From contig JYJJ01000079.1 of assembly GCA_003263775.1 (NCBI GenBank), positions 310,001-374,000 on the forward strand: DNA of 64,000 nucleotides. Reading direction: 5' to 3'. The position numbers and the translations under genes are program-made. The DNA is from Vibrio maritimus. Lineage in GTDB: Bacteria; Pseudomonadota; Gammaproteobacteria; Enterobacterales; Vibrionaceae. Shown piece after piece: positions 37,194 through 45,055 of this stretch. Within the stretch, counting starts at the first letter, position 1; each line of letters opens with the position of its first letter. The notes beneath the pieces were generated by a model. That model worked only from the letters and a program-made list of their open reading frames with translations, was not told where the DNA came from and searched no databases.

Positions 37194-38899
37194 ATGACAA
37201 TAAACAATAAGCCTCTTTCGCTCACCGTAGCGCACATCAACGATACACACTCTTATTTTGACCCCACGTCACTTGCGTTAAGCATTGCCCACAATGGGCA
37301 GCAATGTCAGCCATACGTTAGCGCTGGTGGGTTTGCACGTATAGCCGCTCGCGTGAAGCAGCTAAAGAACTCCCATACCAGTGATGACTTTTTGTTTTTG
37401 CATGCTGGAGACTGCTTTCAAGGGACGTTGTACTTTTCGCTGTTCAAAGGTGAAGCTAACGCTGTCATGTTGAACGCTCTGGGTATTGATGCCATGGCAC
37501 TTGGCAATCACGAACTGGATATGGGTAACGAACCGGTTGGCAAATTTTTGCGTGAGATAGATTTTCCTCTTCTCGCTGGGAATTGGAATGTATCCGGTGA
37601 GCGACGCAAACAGTACCCTCTAAAGTCTCATCCGAATTTGATGGATTTTGACCATCTAACACATACCGCGAAATGGATTGAAAAGCAGGTTGGTGAAGAG
37701 CGAGTCGCAATCTTTGGCTTGTCGCTCGATAAGATGGCAGACATTGCAAACCCAGATTGCGATACTACATTTGAGCCTTGTGTCGCTACCGCAGAAGCAA
37801 CGGTTGACGCGATTCACAAAAAAGGTATCAATAAAATCATTCTGTTGAGTCATATGGGGTATGAAGCTGATTTAGCGCTTGCTGAAAAAGTGAGTGGCAT
37901 TGGACTTATCATTGGCGGGCACAGCCATGTGTTACAGGGTGACTTTTCAGCGTTAGGGATCAAGTATCAAGAACATTATGGCGTACACATTAATGGGACT
38001 TACGTGGTTCAAGCTGGGTATCATTCTATGACACTTGGCCATTGTCGTATCGACTTTGCAGCGAATGGTCAAGTTAACAGTTTTGAAGGACGTAACGAGC
38101 TACTAGTTGGACGTCGCGTATTTATGGATGTTCATGGGGAGCATTCTGCAAGTGATATTGAGCAAATCAAGCAACAGATCCATGCCCATGAGCACGTGGT
38201 TGTGGTAAGAAAAGATCCTGAGGTAAAAGCATTACTGGCTGAAAAATACCAGCCTCAAGTAAGAGCATTACAAACTCAGACGATAGCCCATGTAGACTCC
38301 GAATTACGTCATGTTCGATTGCCAGACGAGTATGGCCCTAGTCAACTTGCTCCCTTAGTTGCTCATTCTTTTTTGTACACGATGCAAAGTCTGGGGCACA
38401 CAGTAGATTTTGCTATGCATAACGCGGGCGGCGTTCGCAATTCACTCGGAGTTGGTGCTGTGTCGGTTGCCGATGTCGCAGGAAAACTGTTGCCGTTCGC
38501 GGTGCCGATTGGCATGTATCGAATTAAAGGTATCGATATTCCCAAGATACTGGAAGGGGCGCTCGATAATGCATACAGCAATGGTGTTCAAGGCACAGGC
38601 TCAGGCAGTTACCCCTATACTTCGCAACTTGAGTTTCAATATGACGCAACTTTACCAAAAGGAGAACGCGTCTTTAATGTGCGGGTAGCTGGAAAGGTAT
38701 TGGATGAAAATCGTGTATATACCGGAACATCAAGCGCTTACACAATGAAAGGCAAAGAAGGCTATGATGCGATAAAAATATGCTTGATACCGGAATTGTG
38801 ACCACGTGGTCGATGGCCGACTGTTTTATCAAGATGTTATCGGAACAGCCGGATAGCGTGCGCCTCAATTCACAAAAAAACGCGGGCTTGCTTCCATAA
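37194..38899 (+). CDS. 5'-nucleotidase / metallophosphatase family protein (frame broken near 38776)
   Basis: A two-domain UshA-type enzyme without a signal peptide. Metal-binding blocks: VAHINDTHSYFDP, HAGDCFQGTLYF, ALGNHELDMGNEP, ILLSHMGYEAD and IGGHSHVLQGD; the C-terminal 5'-nucleotidase domain has AMHNAGGVRNSLGVG. The frame fails at the A5 run 38774-38778; one extra A gives DAIKNMLDTGIVTTWSMADC and a stop at 38897-38899, 568 residues. It should remove phosphate from nucleotides or related compounds; without a signal peptide it probably works in the cytoplasm, unlike UshA. Confidence 0.88.
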
Positions 38900-38992
38900 A
38901 CAGGGAACAGTTTTTGCTTTATTTGAACCAATCTACGTAAAGGTCGTCTGTTACTTATGTATGGGTGACCACCACATTTCATCGGAGGGAGT

Positions 38993-39088
38993 ATGTGGAA
39001 CAAAGATTGGGTTGATACATTTGTTGTCATTGGATGGATTGGTGCTTGGTCACTGTTGGTTTACTTGATACCAAGCGGTATGCTTTGA
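38993..39088 (+). CDS. Very small membrane protein (31 residues)
   Basis: An ATG with a near-ideal Shine-Dalgarno (ggagggagt) opens a 31-residue frame. The protein starts MWNKDWVDTFVVIGW, continues with a single hydrophobic helix IGAWSLLVYLI and ends PSGML. It is too short for usual gene finders. It fits the class of one-helix small proteins that bind a larger membrane protein. It is 93 bases after the 5'-nucleotidase stop, and could be on that transcript or on its own. Confidence 0.55.
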   Translation: MWNKDWVDTFVVIGWIGAWSLLVYLIPSGML

Positions 39089-39216
39089 GGTGAGAAGTCT
39101 GGGGTTTGGCCGAGTACAACATCCTCTCGGCCTATCCAGACGCGCAAGCAAAGGCGTTCCGTCCTAAAACTATGGGGGAACGCTTGAAGCGTCAAGGGTA
39201 AACACACGCAATACGT

Positions 39217-39222
39217 TATAAT
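39217..39222 (+). promoter_or_regulatory. Consensus -10 element before the HMCES gene
   Basis: A perfect TATAAT lies 29 bases before the ATG at 39251. No clear -35 is seen at 16-18 bases upstream, and no LexA box (CTGT-N8-ACAG) is visible despite the family's SOS name. Confidence 0.4.
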
Positions 39223-39250
39223 ATAGCCGAACGAGGAGTTTATTTAACGA

Positions 39251-39838
39251 ATGTGCGGCCGACTTAACATTATCGATGATCCTTTCAGCCACTATGTTTC
39301 AGAGCAACTGGGTATTGTGTTTTCTGCACAACCTAGGGAAGAGGCATTCCCGTCTGAATCCCTTGAATGCGTGGTTGCAGGATACGACAAACAGCTATTT
39401 CAACACCCGTTAGCATGGGGAATTAAACCGTCTTGGAGCAACAAACTTATCATCAATGCCCAAGCAGAAACCGTTCAAACAAAACCTACTTTCTCACATG
39501 CATACTCTACTCATCGAGCCATTGTTCCTTGCTCGGGTTGGTATGAGTGGAAAACTGAGCCAAACGGAACCAAATCTAAGTATCTTTTTCAATCCGAAAA
39601 TGGTCAGCCGCTATACATGGCTGCTGTGGGCTATCCTGATTCAGGCCAAGTGGTGACACTAACGACCGCACCAACAGAGAGCTATAAGATGTTTCATCAT
39701 CGCATGCCATTGATTTTATCTGCTGAAGACGCAACGCGTTGGTTACTACCGTCTAGCAACAATCACAGTAGCCTACTGAGCAGCTTAGTCGACGACTCCT
39801 ACTGGAAAGTGTCTACGTTAGGAAGGTCGACCACCTAG
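39251..39838 (+). CDS. HMCES/YedK (SOS response-associated peptidase) abasic-site protein
   Basis: A 195-residue SRAP protein. Cys2, freed by removal of Met1, forms the thiazolidine link to abasic sites; MCGRLNIIDDP fits. Other conserved residues are in AWGIKPSW, NAQAET (Asn and Glu), VPCSGWYEW and HHRMPLIL. It shields abasic sites in single-stranded DNA. The length is slightly short (E. coli YedK is about 222), the C-terminal strand being absent, as often in vibrios. It is tail-to-tail with the DUF1428 gene with two bases between. Confidence 0.88.
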   Translation: MCGRLNIIDDPFSHYVSEQLGIVFSAQPREEAFPSESLECVVAGYDKQLFQHPLAWGIKPSWSNKLIINAQAETVQTKPTFSHAYSTHRAIVPCSGWYEWKTEPNGTKSKYLFQSENGQPLYMAAVGYPDSGQVVTLTTAPTESYKMFHHRMPLILSAEDATRWLLPSSNNHSSLLSSLVDDSYWKVSTLGRSTT

Positions 39839-39840
39839 GG

Positions 39841-40197
39841 CTACTCGTTGACTAAGACTGAAAATCCACCATAAATTAGGCGTTTTGTATCAAACGGCAT
39901 AATAGCCATTTCTTGTTGGATCATAGGATCATCAAACACAGCCTTCATTCCTACGTCTCGAACTTCCTTTGAAGGCCATGAAATCCAAGAGAAGACGATG
40001 CATTCGTTGTCTTGTTTCATTACCGCTTGAGGAAACGAGGTAAGTTGCCCTTCAGCGACATCATCTTCCCAACATTCGATGACAGACAGCGCTCCGTGTT
40101 GTTTGAAAACGGAGGCGATCTTCAGGACATGCTCTCTATATAATGCTTTGTTTTCTTTTGGAACCGCTGCTACAAAACTATCCACATATTCCATCAT
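39841..40197 (-). CDS. DUF1428 family protein
   Basis: A 118-residue ferredoxin-fold (dimeric alpha/beta barrel) protein. YVDSFVAAVPKENKALYREH, ALSVIECWEDDVAEG and VFSWISWPSKEVRD are the DUF1428 landmarks, and FDTKRLIYGGFSVLV the end. Function unknown; members resemble YbaA/RHH monooxygenase-like folds. It has ggaggca before its ATG. Confidence 0.85.
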   Translation of the reverse strand: MMEYVDSFVAAVPKENKALYREHVLKIASVFKQHGALSVIECWEDDVAEGQLTSFPQAVMKQDNECIVFSWISWPSKEVRDVGMKAVFDDPMIQQEMAIMPFDTKRLIYGGFSVLVNE

Positions 40198-40336
40198 TGC
40201 CTCCCAGAAAGAATGAGAACCTAACCCATAGTATGAACCAATTTCATGAGTTTAGCGGATAACAGGAGTTATTGATGGTTTCAATCTATTTGGGGGAAGA
40301 TACACTGAGCGCTAAACCGTTACACAGAGAAAACTC

Positions 40337-40450
40337 ATGTTCATTTTGATTCGCCTTCTAAAACTTGCCGTTATTTCAGCCGTGTTTTTCACCATCTATG
40401 ATCTTATTGCGTTCGGTGAGATCACTTGGTTCAGTCGTTTCTTTGGCTAG
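40337..40450 (+). CDS. Very small membrane protein (37 residues)
   Basis: A 37-residue frame starting MFILIRLLKLAVISAVFF and ending WFSRFFG, with one membrane helix and basic residues on both sides. The Shine-Dalgarno (agagaa) is moderate. It lies alone between the DUF1428 gene and the porin gene. I do not recognise it; the amphipathic, Phe-rich ending is typical of one-helix regulators. Confidence is limited by length. Confidence 0.45.
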   Translation: MFILIRLLKLAVISAVFFTIYDLIAFGEITWFSRFFG

Positions 40451-40663
40451 TGCTAACTACTAACGTTTGTAGTGATATTAGCATCATGAATATCCATTTT
40501 TGATGCTATTTGTCGTCAAATGCATCGAATAGTCAGCATTGTGTTAGATTAAGCCAAGTGTCACAATTCGGTCACACTAAGCTTTAAATCTACCGCTCCC
40601 TTCTATAATTTCTCCCTCGCCCTAATACAGGGTTAATACAAGATAAGAACAGAGGGTCCCCCA

Positions 40664-41362
40664 ATGAAAACAACAGCGATTGCACTTTCAATTGCATCTT
40701 TACTCATTTCTACATCACCACTCGCCAATACAAAAGCCGGAGAGCTAAAGGGTGGATTTGAACTAGATAAAAAGTTTAACATCGATACTGCTAACGGTGC
40801 TCCTGCTCCTGCAGGTGCTGTGAATGAATTTGGCGCAAAACTATTTATGACCTGGCAAGGTCTAGCTGTTTCATACAAGCGCAAATCAGGTGGTTTTGGT
40901 GAAACAAACATCAATTACACATACGGCTGGGAGCACGTTTGGTTGACTCCAGAGTTTGAATACCTGGCAGCACCGACCGGTTCTGACAATGCGAAACTTG
41001 GCTTGACAGTGGGCTCTCATGTGAACGGACTATTTGACACAAGTCTGCGTTATCGTAAAGACAGTGACACCAAAGAGGTGGACGGCAAACAGTCTGATAT
41101 TGACCGTATCGACTTACTGGTTGGTAAACAGTTGTCTGACAGCGTTTACCTGCAAGCAAAAGCTATTAGCTTTACTGAAAATGATGCCGCAACGAATGCA
41201 GCTAAACCAGGTAAAGATAGTTGGATGAACTACGAAGTAAAGATGGACTTTACTGCTGTATCTGACAACATGATTCCTTATGTTGAGTACGAGCGTGCTT
41301 ACATCAAAGGAAAAGATCGTGAAGACAACAACGTTAAAGTTGGCGTTGTATTCCCATTCTAA
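40664..41362 (+). CDS. Small outer-membrane porin (KdgM/OmpG-like barrel)
   Basis: A 232-residue protein with a signal peptide (cleaved at SPLANTKA, about residue 22) and about 12 alternating strands: NEFGAKLFMTWQGLAVSYKR, GLTVGSHVNGLFDTSLRYRK, SVYLQAKAISFTE, IPYVEYERAYI. It ends KVGVVFPF with a terminal Phe for Bam recognition. Size and strand pattern fit monomeric porins of the KdgM/OmpG group that take oligosaccharides; the substrate is unknown. It has its own terminator. Confidence 0.6.
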   Translation: MKTTAIALSIASLLISTSPLANTKAGELKGGFELDKKFNIDTANGAPAPAGAVNEFGAKLFMTWQGLAVSYKRKSGGFGETNINYTYGWEHVWLTPEFEYLAAPTGSDNAKLGLTVGSHVNGLFDTSLRYRKDSDTKEVDGKQSDIDRIDLLVGKQLSDSVYLQAKAISFTENDAATNAAKPGKDSWMNYEVKMDFTAVSDNMIPYVEYERAYIKGKDREDNNVKVGVVFPF

Positions 41363-41409
41363 TCGTCTCTCGTTCCTTATAGAACATCACACTGCCAAAT
41401 GAATAAACG

Positions 41410-41440
41410 ATGACCCAAGGAAGGGTCATGTTTCTTTTTA
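41410..41440 (+). terminator. Terminator of the porin gene
   Basis: A 7-bp stem (atgaccc with gggtcat) is followed by gtttctttttatttt. Confidence 0.75.
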
Positions 41441-41485
41441 TTTTGAAACACCTCTAGTTCGAAATTTTTTGTTGACTCCCTAGCA

Positions 41486-41514
41486 ATAAAAAAGCCTCGA
41501 CATTGTCAAGGCTT
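41486..41514 (-). terminator. Terminator of the small PQ-loop-like gene
   Basis: The stem aagcctcgac with gtcaaggctt (one mismatch) is preceded on the plus strand by aaaaa, giving a T run on the minus strand. Confidence 0.7.
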
Positions 41515-41540
41515 CTGAACGGAATTTTCTGAGGTGTTGA

Positions 41541-41789
41541 CTAAGCGTTAGATTCAGCGCTCGTCCCACTTTTTTTTTGCATTTGCAGCAAGAAGTAGAC
41601 GTTTACGCATGCAATGAAACCATTGGTGATGACGACTGGCATAGAGTCGATTGCCAAACCGTAAGCGGTAAATAGGGCACAACCTACAAAGTTAAGTACA
41701 CGTAGTTTAACAATGTCTTTCATTGTTAGTGAGATTGCGACCATGATCGATGCTGCGTAACCAAGTAATTCAACCATACTGAAGTCCAT
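41541..41789 (-). CDS. Small YgjV/SemiSWEET-like membrane protein
   Basis: An 82-residue three-helix protein: LLGYAASIMVAISLTMKDIVKLR, VLNFVGCALFTAYGLAI, VVITNGFIACVNVYFLLQMQ. The repeated NFVG and TNGF spacing resembles the PQ-loop-like YgjV (PF10688), of which this is a half-length version; such half proteins would dimerise. Function unknown. It is a single-gene unit with gaggaaat before its ATG. Confidence 0.6.
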   Translation of the reverse strand: MDFSMVELLGYAASIMVAISLTMKDIVKLRVLNFVGCALFTAYGLAIDSMPVVITNGFIACVNVYFLLQMQKKSGTSAESNA

Positions 41790-42036
41790 AATTTCCTCCT
41801 CAAATATTGCCAGGGGTGCTGGTACCTATTCTTCTCATCATGAGAATGTCGAGGAAGCTCCTTGCCTCGAATGGTGTTACCGTGATTTGCAGACACTATA
41901 GCAGCCTAAATTCTGTGATGAAACCGTCAATTTTGGATACGGAGAAGGTTAGCGATTACGCAAACGTTTTAGTGCGGGAGAGGCGATAGTTGAGCGTGAA
42001 AATTGTTGAAACTGTCAATAGATGTTGTGGGCGATC

Positions 42037-42064
42037 AAAAAGAGCCTGCGAACAGGCGCTTTAG
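42037..42064 (-). terminator. Terminator of tmaR
   Basis: A hairpin (gagcctg with caggcgc, including a mismatch) has aaaa on its left, a T run when read on the minus strand. Confidence 0.65.
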
Positions 42065-42080
42065 TATTTGGAACAAGAAA

Positions 42081-42398
42081 TTATTTCTTACCTTGAACCA
42101 TTTGCTTGTCTTCTTCAGTCAGCTCGCGGATACGACGGCTGATGTCACGACGAGCTTTTGAAATCTCTGCGCTCTTGATGATGTGGTCATCAACACGGTC
42201 TTCGTAGTCTGCTTTCATGTTCTTGATGATAGTGACGATTTCATCGTGCGTCATTTCTGGCTTGATGTAGTCCATCAGGTTTTCTAGTAGGTCGACACGC
42301 TTACGGTTGTCACGAACCTTTTTCTCGTTGTCTAGCAGTTCACGCTTTAGTTTGTTTTTGCGACGTGCTTGCGCAACGATTTCAAATACGCTACTCAT
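42081..42398 (-). CDS. tmaR: DUF496 family protein (YeeX/TmaR)
   Basis: A 105-residue highly charged coiled-coil protein: VFEIVAQARRKNKLKRELLDNEKKVRDNRKRV then MTHDEIVTIIKNMKADYEDRV and ISKARRDISRRIREL. This is full-length YeeX/DUF496. In E. coli it is named TmaR and places PTS enzyme I at the cell pole. The same role is inferred here from family identity only. It has aggaaac before its ATG. Confidence 0.85.
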   Translation of the reverse strand: MSSVFEIVAQARRKNKLKRELLDNEKKVRDNRKRVDLLENLMDYIKPEMTHDEIVTIIKNMKADYEDRVDDHIIKSAEISKARRDISRRIRELTEEDKQMVQGKK

Positions 42399-42588
42399 GT
42401 TTCCTTTCCTAATTCGTGTGGGTATCTGTCTTGATTAAAACACAACAAACCCATCTATAACAGACCTTAGATCAATACTCATTGGCTATTGCTTAGTTTG
42501 TCGCCACTCAGTTAAAGAAACAATTGAGTTGCAGTAAGAAATAGCGCTATGATTTCAAAACAGCAAGGTTTTTAACGCAAAGTAATTC

Positions 42589-42798
42589 ATGTCACTGTTA
42601 TCTCAAACTTCATTAGAACCCGACAACAACATTGTCATCCCAATCGATAAGCCATCAACAAAGCAAAGGCTTAAAGGGGCGTACATCTGTGAGCGTAGTA
42701 AGCTAGAGGTGGTTGAAGTCGAACTCAATCGAAGTAAAGTCGTCATGATCGACCAAGATGGTAAACTCATAAAAGTCCCGTTTCTGTCGGAGCATTAA
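42589..42798 (+). CDS. Small hypothetical protein upstream of yceH
   Basis: A 69-residue soluble protein I do not recognise. The C-terminal half (LKGAYICERSKLEVVEVELNRSKVVMIDQDGKLIKVPFL) looks like a small beta barrel with regular strands. The spacing to yceH is 43 bases and on the same strand, so they may be co-transcribed. No membrane or signal element. Confidence 0.5.
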   Translation: MSLLSQTSLEPDNNIVIPIDKPSTKQRLKGAYICERSKLEVVEVELNRSKVVMIDQDGKLIKVPFLSEH

Positions 42799-42841
42799 GC
42801 CTACTTTGTGACACTGTAGCGGACTATAAAGGAATACAATA

Positions 42842-43507
42842 ATGAACATCGAACTGTCCCCAGTTGAGGCGCGCGTCATTGGCTGCCTTATCGAAAAAGA
42901 AATCACTACCCCTGATCAATATCCTCTTACGTTGAATAGCTTGACGACAGCTTGTAACCAAAAAAGCAATCGCGACCCTGTCATGAGTCTTGGCGATGCT
43001 GATGTGCAAGATGCGGCTACGGCTTTAATTAACCGTCGATTACTGAGTGATGAAAGTAGCTTCAATAGCCGCGTGTCTAAGTTCCAACACCGATTTTGCA
43101 ATACTGAGTTTGGTGACTTAAAGCTCAATGAACAGGAGAAGGGCATCGTATGTTGTATGTTGCTTCGCGGTGCACAGACTCCTGGTGAAATTCGTACCAG
43201 AACCAATCGACTTTGTTCGTTCACCGATGTAAAAGAAGTTGAGGCGGTGCTAGAAGCCATGGCATCACGTGAAAATGGTGCCTTGGTGGTGAAACTGCCA
43301 CGTGAAGCGGGTAAACGTGAATCGCGTTATATGCACTTGTTTAGTGGTGAAGTGGATATTGAGCAACTTGTTCAGGAAGCGGCGTCAGGCAGTGTGCCTG
43401 GTACAGCATCTGCTGGTCAAGCGCGCATTGATGCGTTGGAAGCGGAGGTGGAAACCCTTAAGCAAGAGCTCAGCGAGCTTAAAGCATTGGTAAACTCGTT
43501 ACTGTAA
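42842..43507 (+). CDS. YceH (DUF480) family protein
   Basis: A 221-residue protein with duplicated winged-helix folds: LSPVEARVIGCLIEKEITTPDQYPLTLNSLTTACNQKSNRDPV (given here in parts of the conserved region) then LRGAQTPGEIRTRTNRLCSF. The C-terminus is a coiled coil (ARIDALEAEVETLKQELSEL). The family is of unknown function and, in E. coli, lies in the yceI-yceH region. A terminator follows. Confidence 0.85.
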   Translation: MNIELSPVEARVIGCLIEKEITTPDQYPLTLNSLTTACNQKSNRDPVMSLGDADVQDAATALINRRLLSDESSFNSRVSKFQHRFCNTEFGDLKLNEQEKGIVCCMLLRGAQTPGEIRTRTNRLCSFTDVKEVEAVLEAMASRENGALVVKLPREAGKRESRYMHLFSGEVDIEQLVQEAASGSVPGTASAGQARIDALEAEVETLKQELSELKALVNSLL

Positions 43508-43511
43508 CGGG

Positions 43512-43536
43512 TAAGGCGGCTTAGGCCGCCTTTTCG
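43512..43536 (+). terminator. Terminator of yceH
   Basis: An 8-bp stem (aaggcggc with gccgcctt) with a 4-base loop is followed by ttcg; the T tract is short. Confidence 0.7.
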
Positions 43537-43571
43537 TATTCGCATAGGTAAGATAATGGAATCACTTCTCA

Positions 43572-43865
43572 ATGTCTGAAATTGCAACCCAAGCAGAGTG
43601 GTTCGTTTATTTAATTCGTACGGCTGAAGATAAACTCTACTGTGGCATCACCAATGACTTAGAACGTCGCTTTAAGCAGCACGAAGCAGGTAAAGGCGCA
43701 AAAGCACTGCGTGGTCGAGGTCCACTAAAATTGGTATGGAGCCAAATACAGCAAAGCAAAAGTGAGGCGCTTAAAACGGAAATTGCGATAAAGAAGTTAA
43801 ATAAGAAACAGAAAGAGCAGCTCGTTGCCAACGAAGAAAAATTCATCATTAAAGCCAGCGTTTGA
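43572..43865 (+). CDS. GIY-YIG nuclease-domain protein (YhbQ-like)
   Basis: A 97-residue one-domain GIY-YIG protein: WFVYLIRTAEDKLYCGITND is the motif with VYL/YCG in place of GIY/YIG, followed by RRFKQHEAGKGAKALRGRGP and a C-terminal basic helix with the catalytic Glu in KTEIAIKK. E. coli YhbQ has the same size. Members are structure-specific DNA endonucleases or degenerate relatives; the role is unproved. Confidence 0.85.
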   Translation: MSEIATQAEWFVYLIRTAEDKLYCGITNDLERRFKQHEAGKGAKALRGRGPLKLVWSQIQQSKSEALKTEIAIKKLNKKQKEQLVANEEKFIIKASV

Positions 43866-43934
43866 TTGTGAAAACTGGCTGAATTGCACCTCATTGTATA
43901 CACTTGTTCTTAAACACAAAAATATACAGAACAG

Positions 43935-45038
43935 ATGCGCAAATTACATACGCTTTTCACCATAATATTGCTTGCAGCGCCTTCTTTCACAACCTCTGCA
44001 AATACTATCCTGTCAGATTATTGGAATTATCAACAGTTCCTGAAAACGTACCCGGAGCAAAAACAGCTTGCTGAGGATTTACAGCAAACTGTCCTACAAA
44101 GTGCGGTACCCTTGTCGGTTGAGCAAAGAGAGCCGATAACTATTTCTGTGGTTTATCCTGGACAGCAGGTGTCTGACTATTGGGTAAGGAACATAGAAGC
44201 GTTTGAGCTTAGGTTAGAAGAGTTAGGTGTTGCCTATGAGCTAAATCAGGTTTTCACTCGTCCTAACGAAGACTACCGACAGCAAAGTGCTTCGCTGTTG
44301 GAAGCGGTGAAAAATAACTCGGGCTATCTGATCTTTACCTTAGATACAACAAGACACCGCAAGTTCATTGAGCATGTTTTGCATTCAACCAATACAAAGC
44401 TAATCCTACAAAATATCACTACACCGGTAAAAAGCTGGGCTGATAACCCACCCTTCATGTATGTTGGCTTTGATCACGTCAAAGGAAGCTTACTGCTTGC
44501 CGACTATTTCAAACAGCGTTTCGGTGGCGATCCAACAAACTACTCAGTGTTGTATTTCTCTGAAGGATATGTAAGTGATGCGCGTGGCGGTACCTTCATT
44601 GAACAGATGGATGCTCAAAAAAGCTTTAACCTAGCGACATCTTACTACACCAAAGCGAATCGAGAGAGTGGTCGAGAAGCGGCACTCAATGCGATGCAGC
44701 AGCACCCAAATGTAGACTTTATTTACGCTTGTGCAACGGATGTCGCTTTGGGCGCAACAGATGCCCTGCGTGAGCTTGGGAAAACCGATGTCGTCGTCAA
44801 TGGTTGGGGTGGCGGTTCTGCTGAGTTGGATGCCATTCAGCGCGGAGACTTGGATGTCACTGTTATGCGAATGAATGATGACACCGGAGTGGCTATGGCA
44901 GAAGCAATCAAATGGGATCTCGAACAAAAACCGGTACCACAGGTCTATTCGGGCAGTTTCGAATTAGTTACCAGTGAAGACAGTGCTCAACGAATCGATG
45001 AACTTAAATCTCGAGCATTTCGTTATTCTGATCGATAG
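43935..45038 (+). CDS. luxP: LuxP, periplasmic AI-2 binding protein
   Basis: A 367-residue type I periplasmic binding protein with a signal peptide (cleaved near SFTTSAN, residue 22). It is followed 17 bases later by luxQ. ISVVYPGQQVSDYWVRNIEAFE and VNGWGGGSAELDAIQRGDLDVTVMRMNDD are the LuxP hallmarks. LuxP binds borated AI-2 and sets the activity of LuxQ. The pair feeds LuxU/LuxO, which are not in this window. Confidence 0.95.
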   Translation: MRKLHTLFTIILLAAPSFTTSANTILSDYWNYQQFLKTYPEQKQLAEDLQQTVLQSAVPLSVEQREPITISVVYPGQQVSDYWVRNIEAFELRLEELGVAYELNQVFTRPNEDYRQQSASLLEAVKNNSGYLIFTLDTTRHRKFIEHVLHSTNTKLILQNITTPVKSWADNPPFMYVGFDHVKGSLLLADYFKQRFGGDPTNYSVLYFSEGYVSDARGGTFIEQMDAQKSFNLATSYYTKANRESGREAALNAMQQHPNVDFIYACATDVALGATDALRELGKTDVVVNGWGGGSAELDAIQRGDLDVTVMRMNDDTGVAMAEAIKWDLEQKPVPQVYSGSFELVTSEDSAQRIDELKSRAFRYSDR

Positions 45039-45055
45039 TTGCGTGTGAAGTTTGT

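Noticed and set aside
39180..39250. A LexA box before the HMCES/YedK gene
   Set aside because: No CTGT-N8-ACAG pattern is present; SOS control is not supported.
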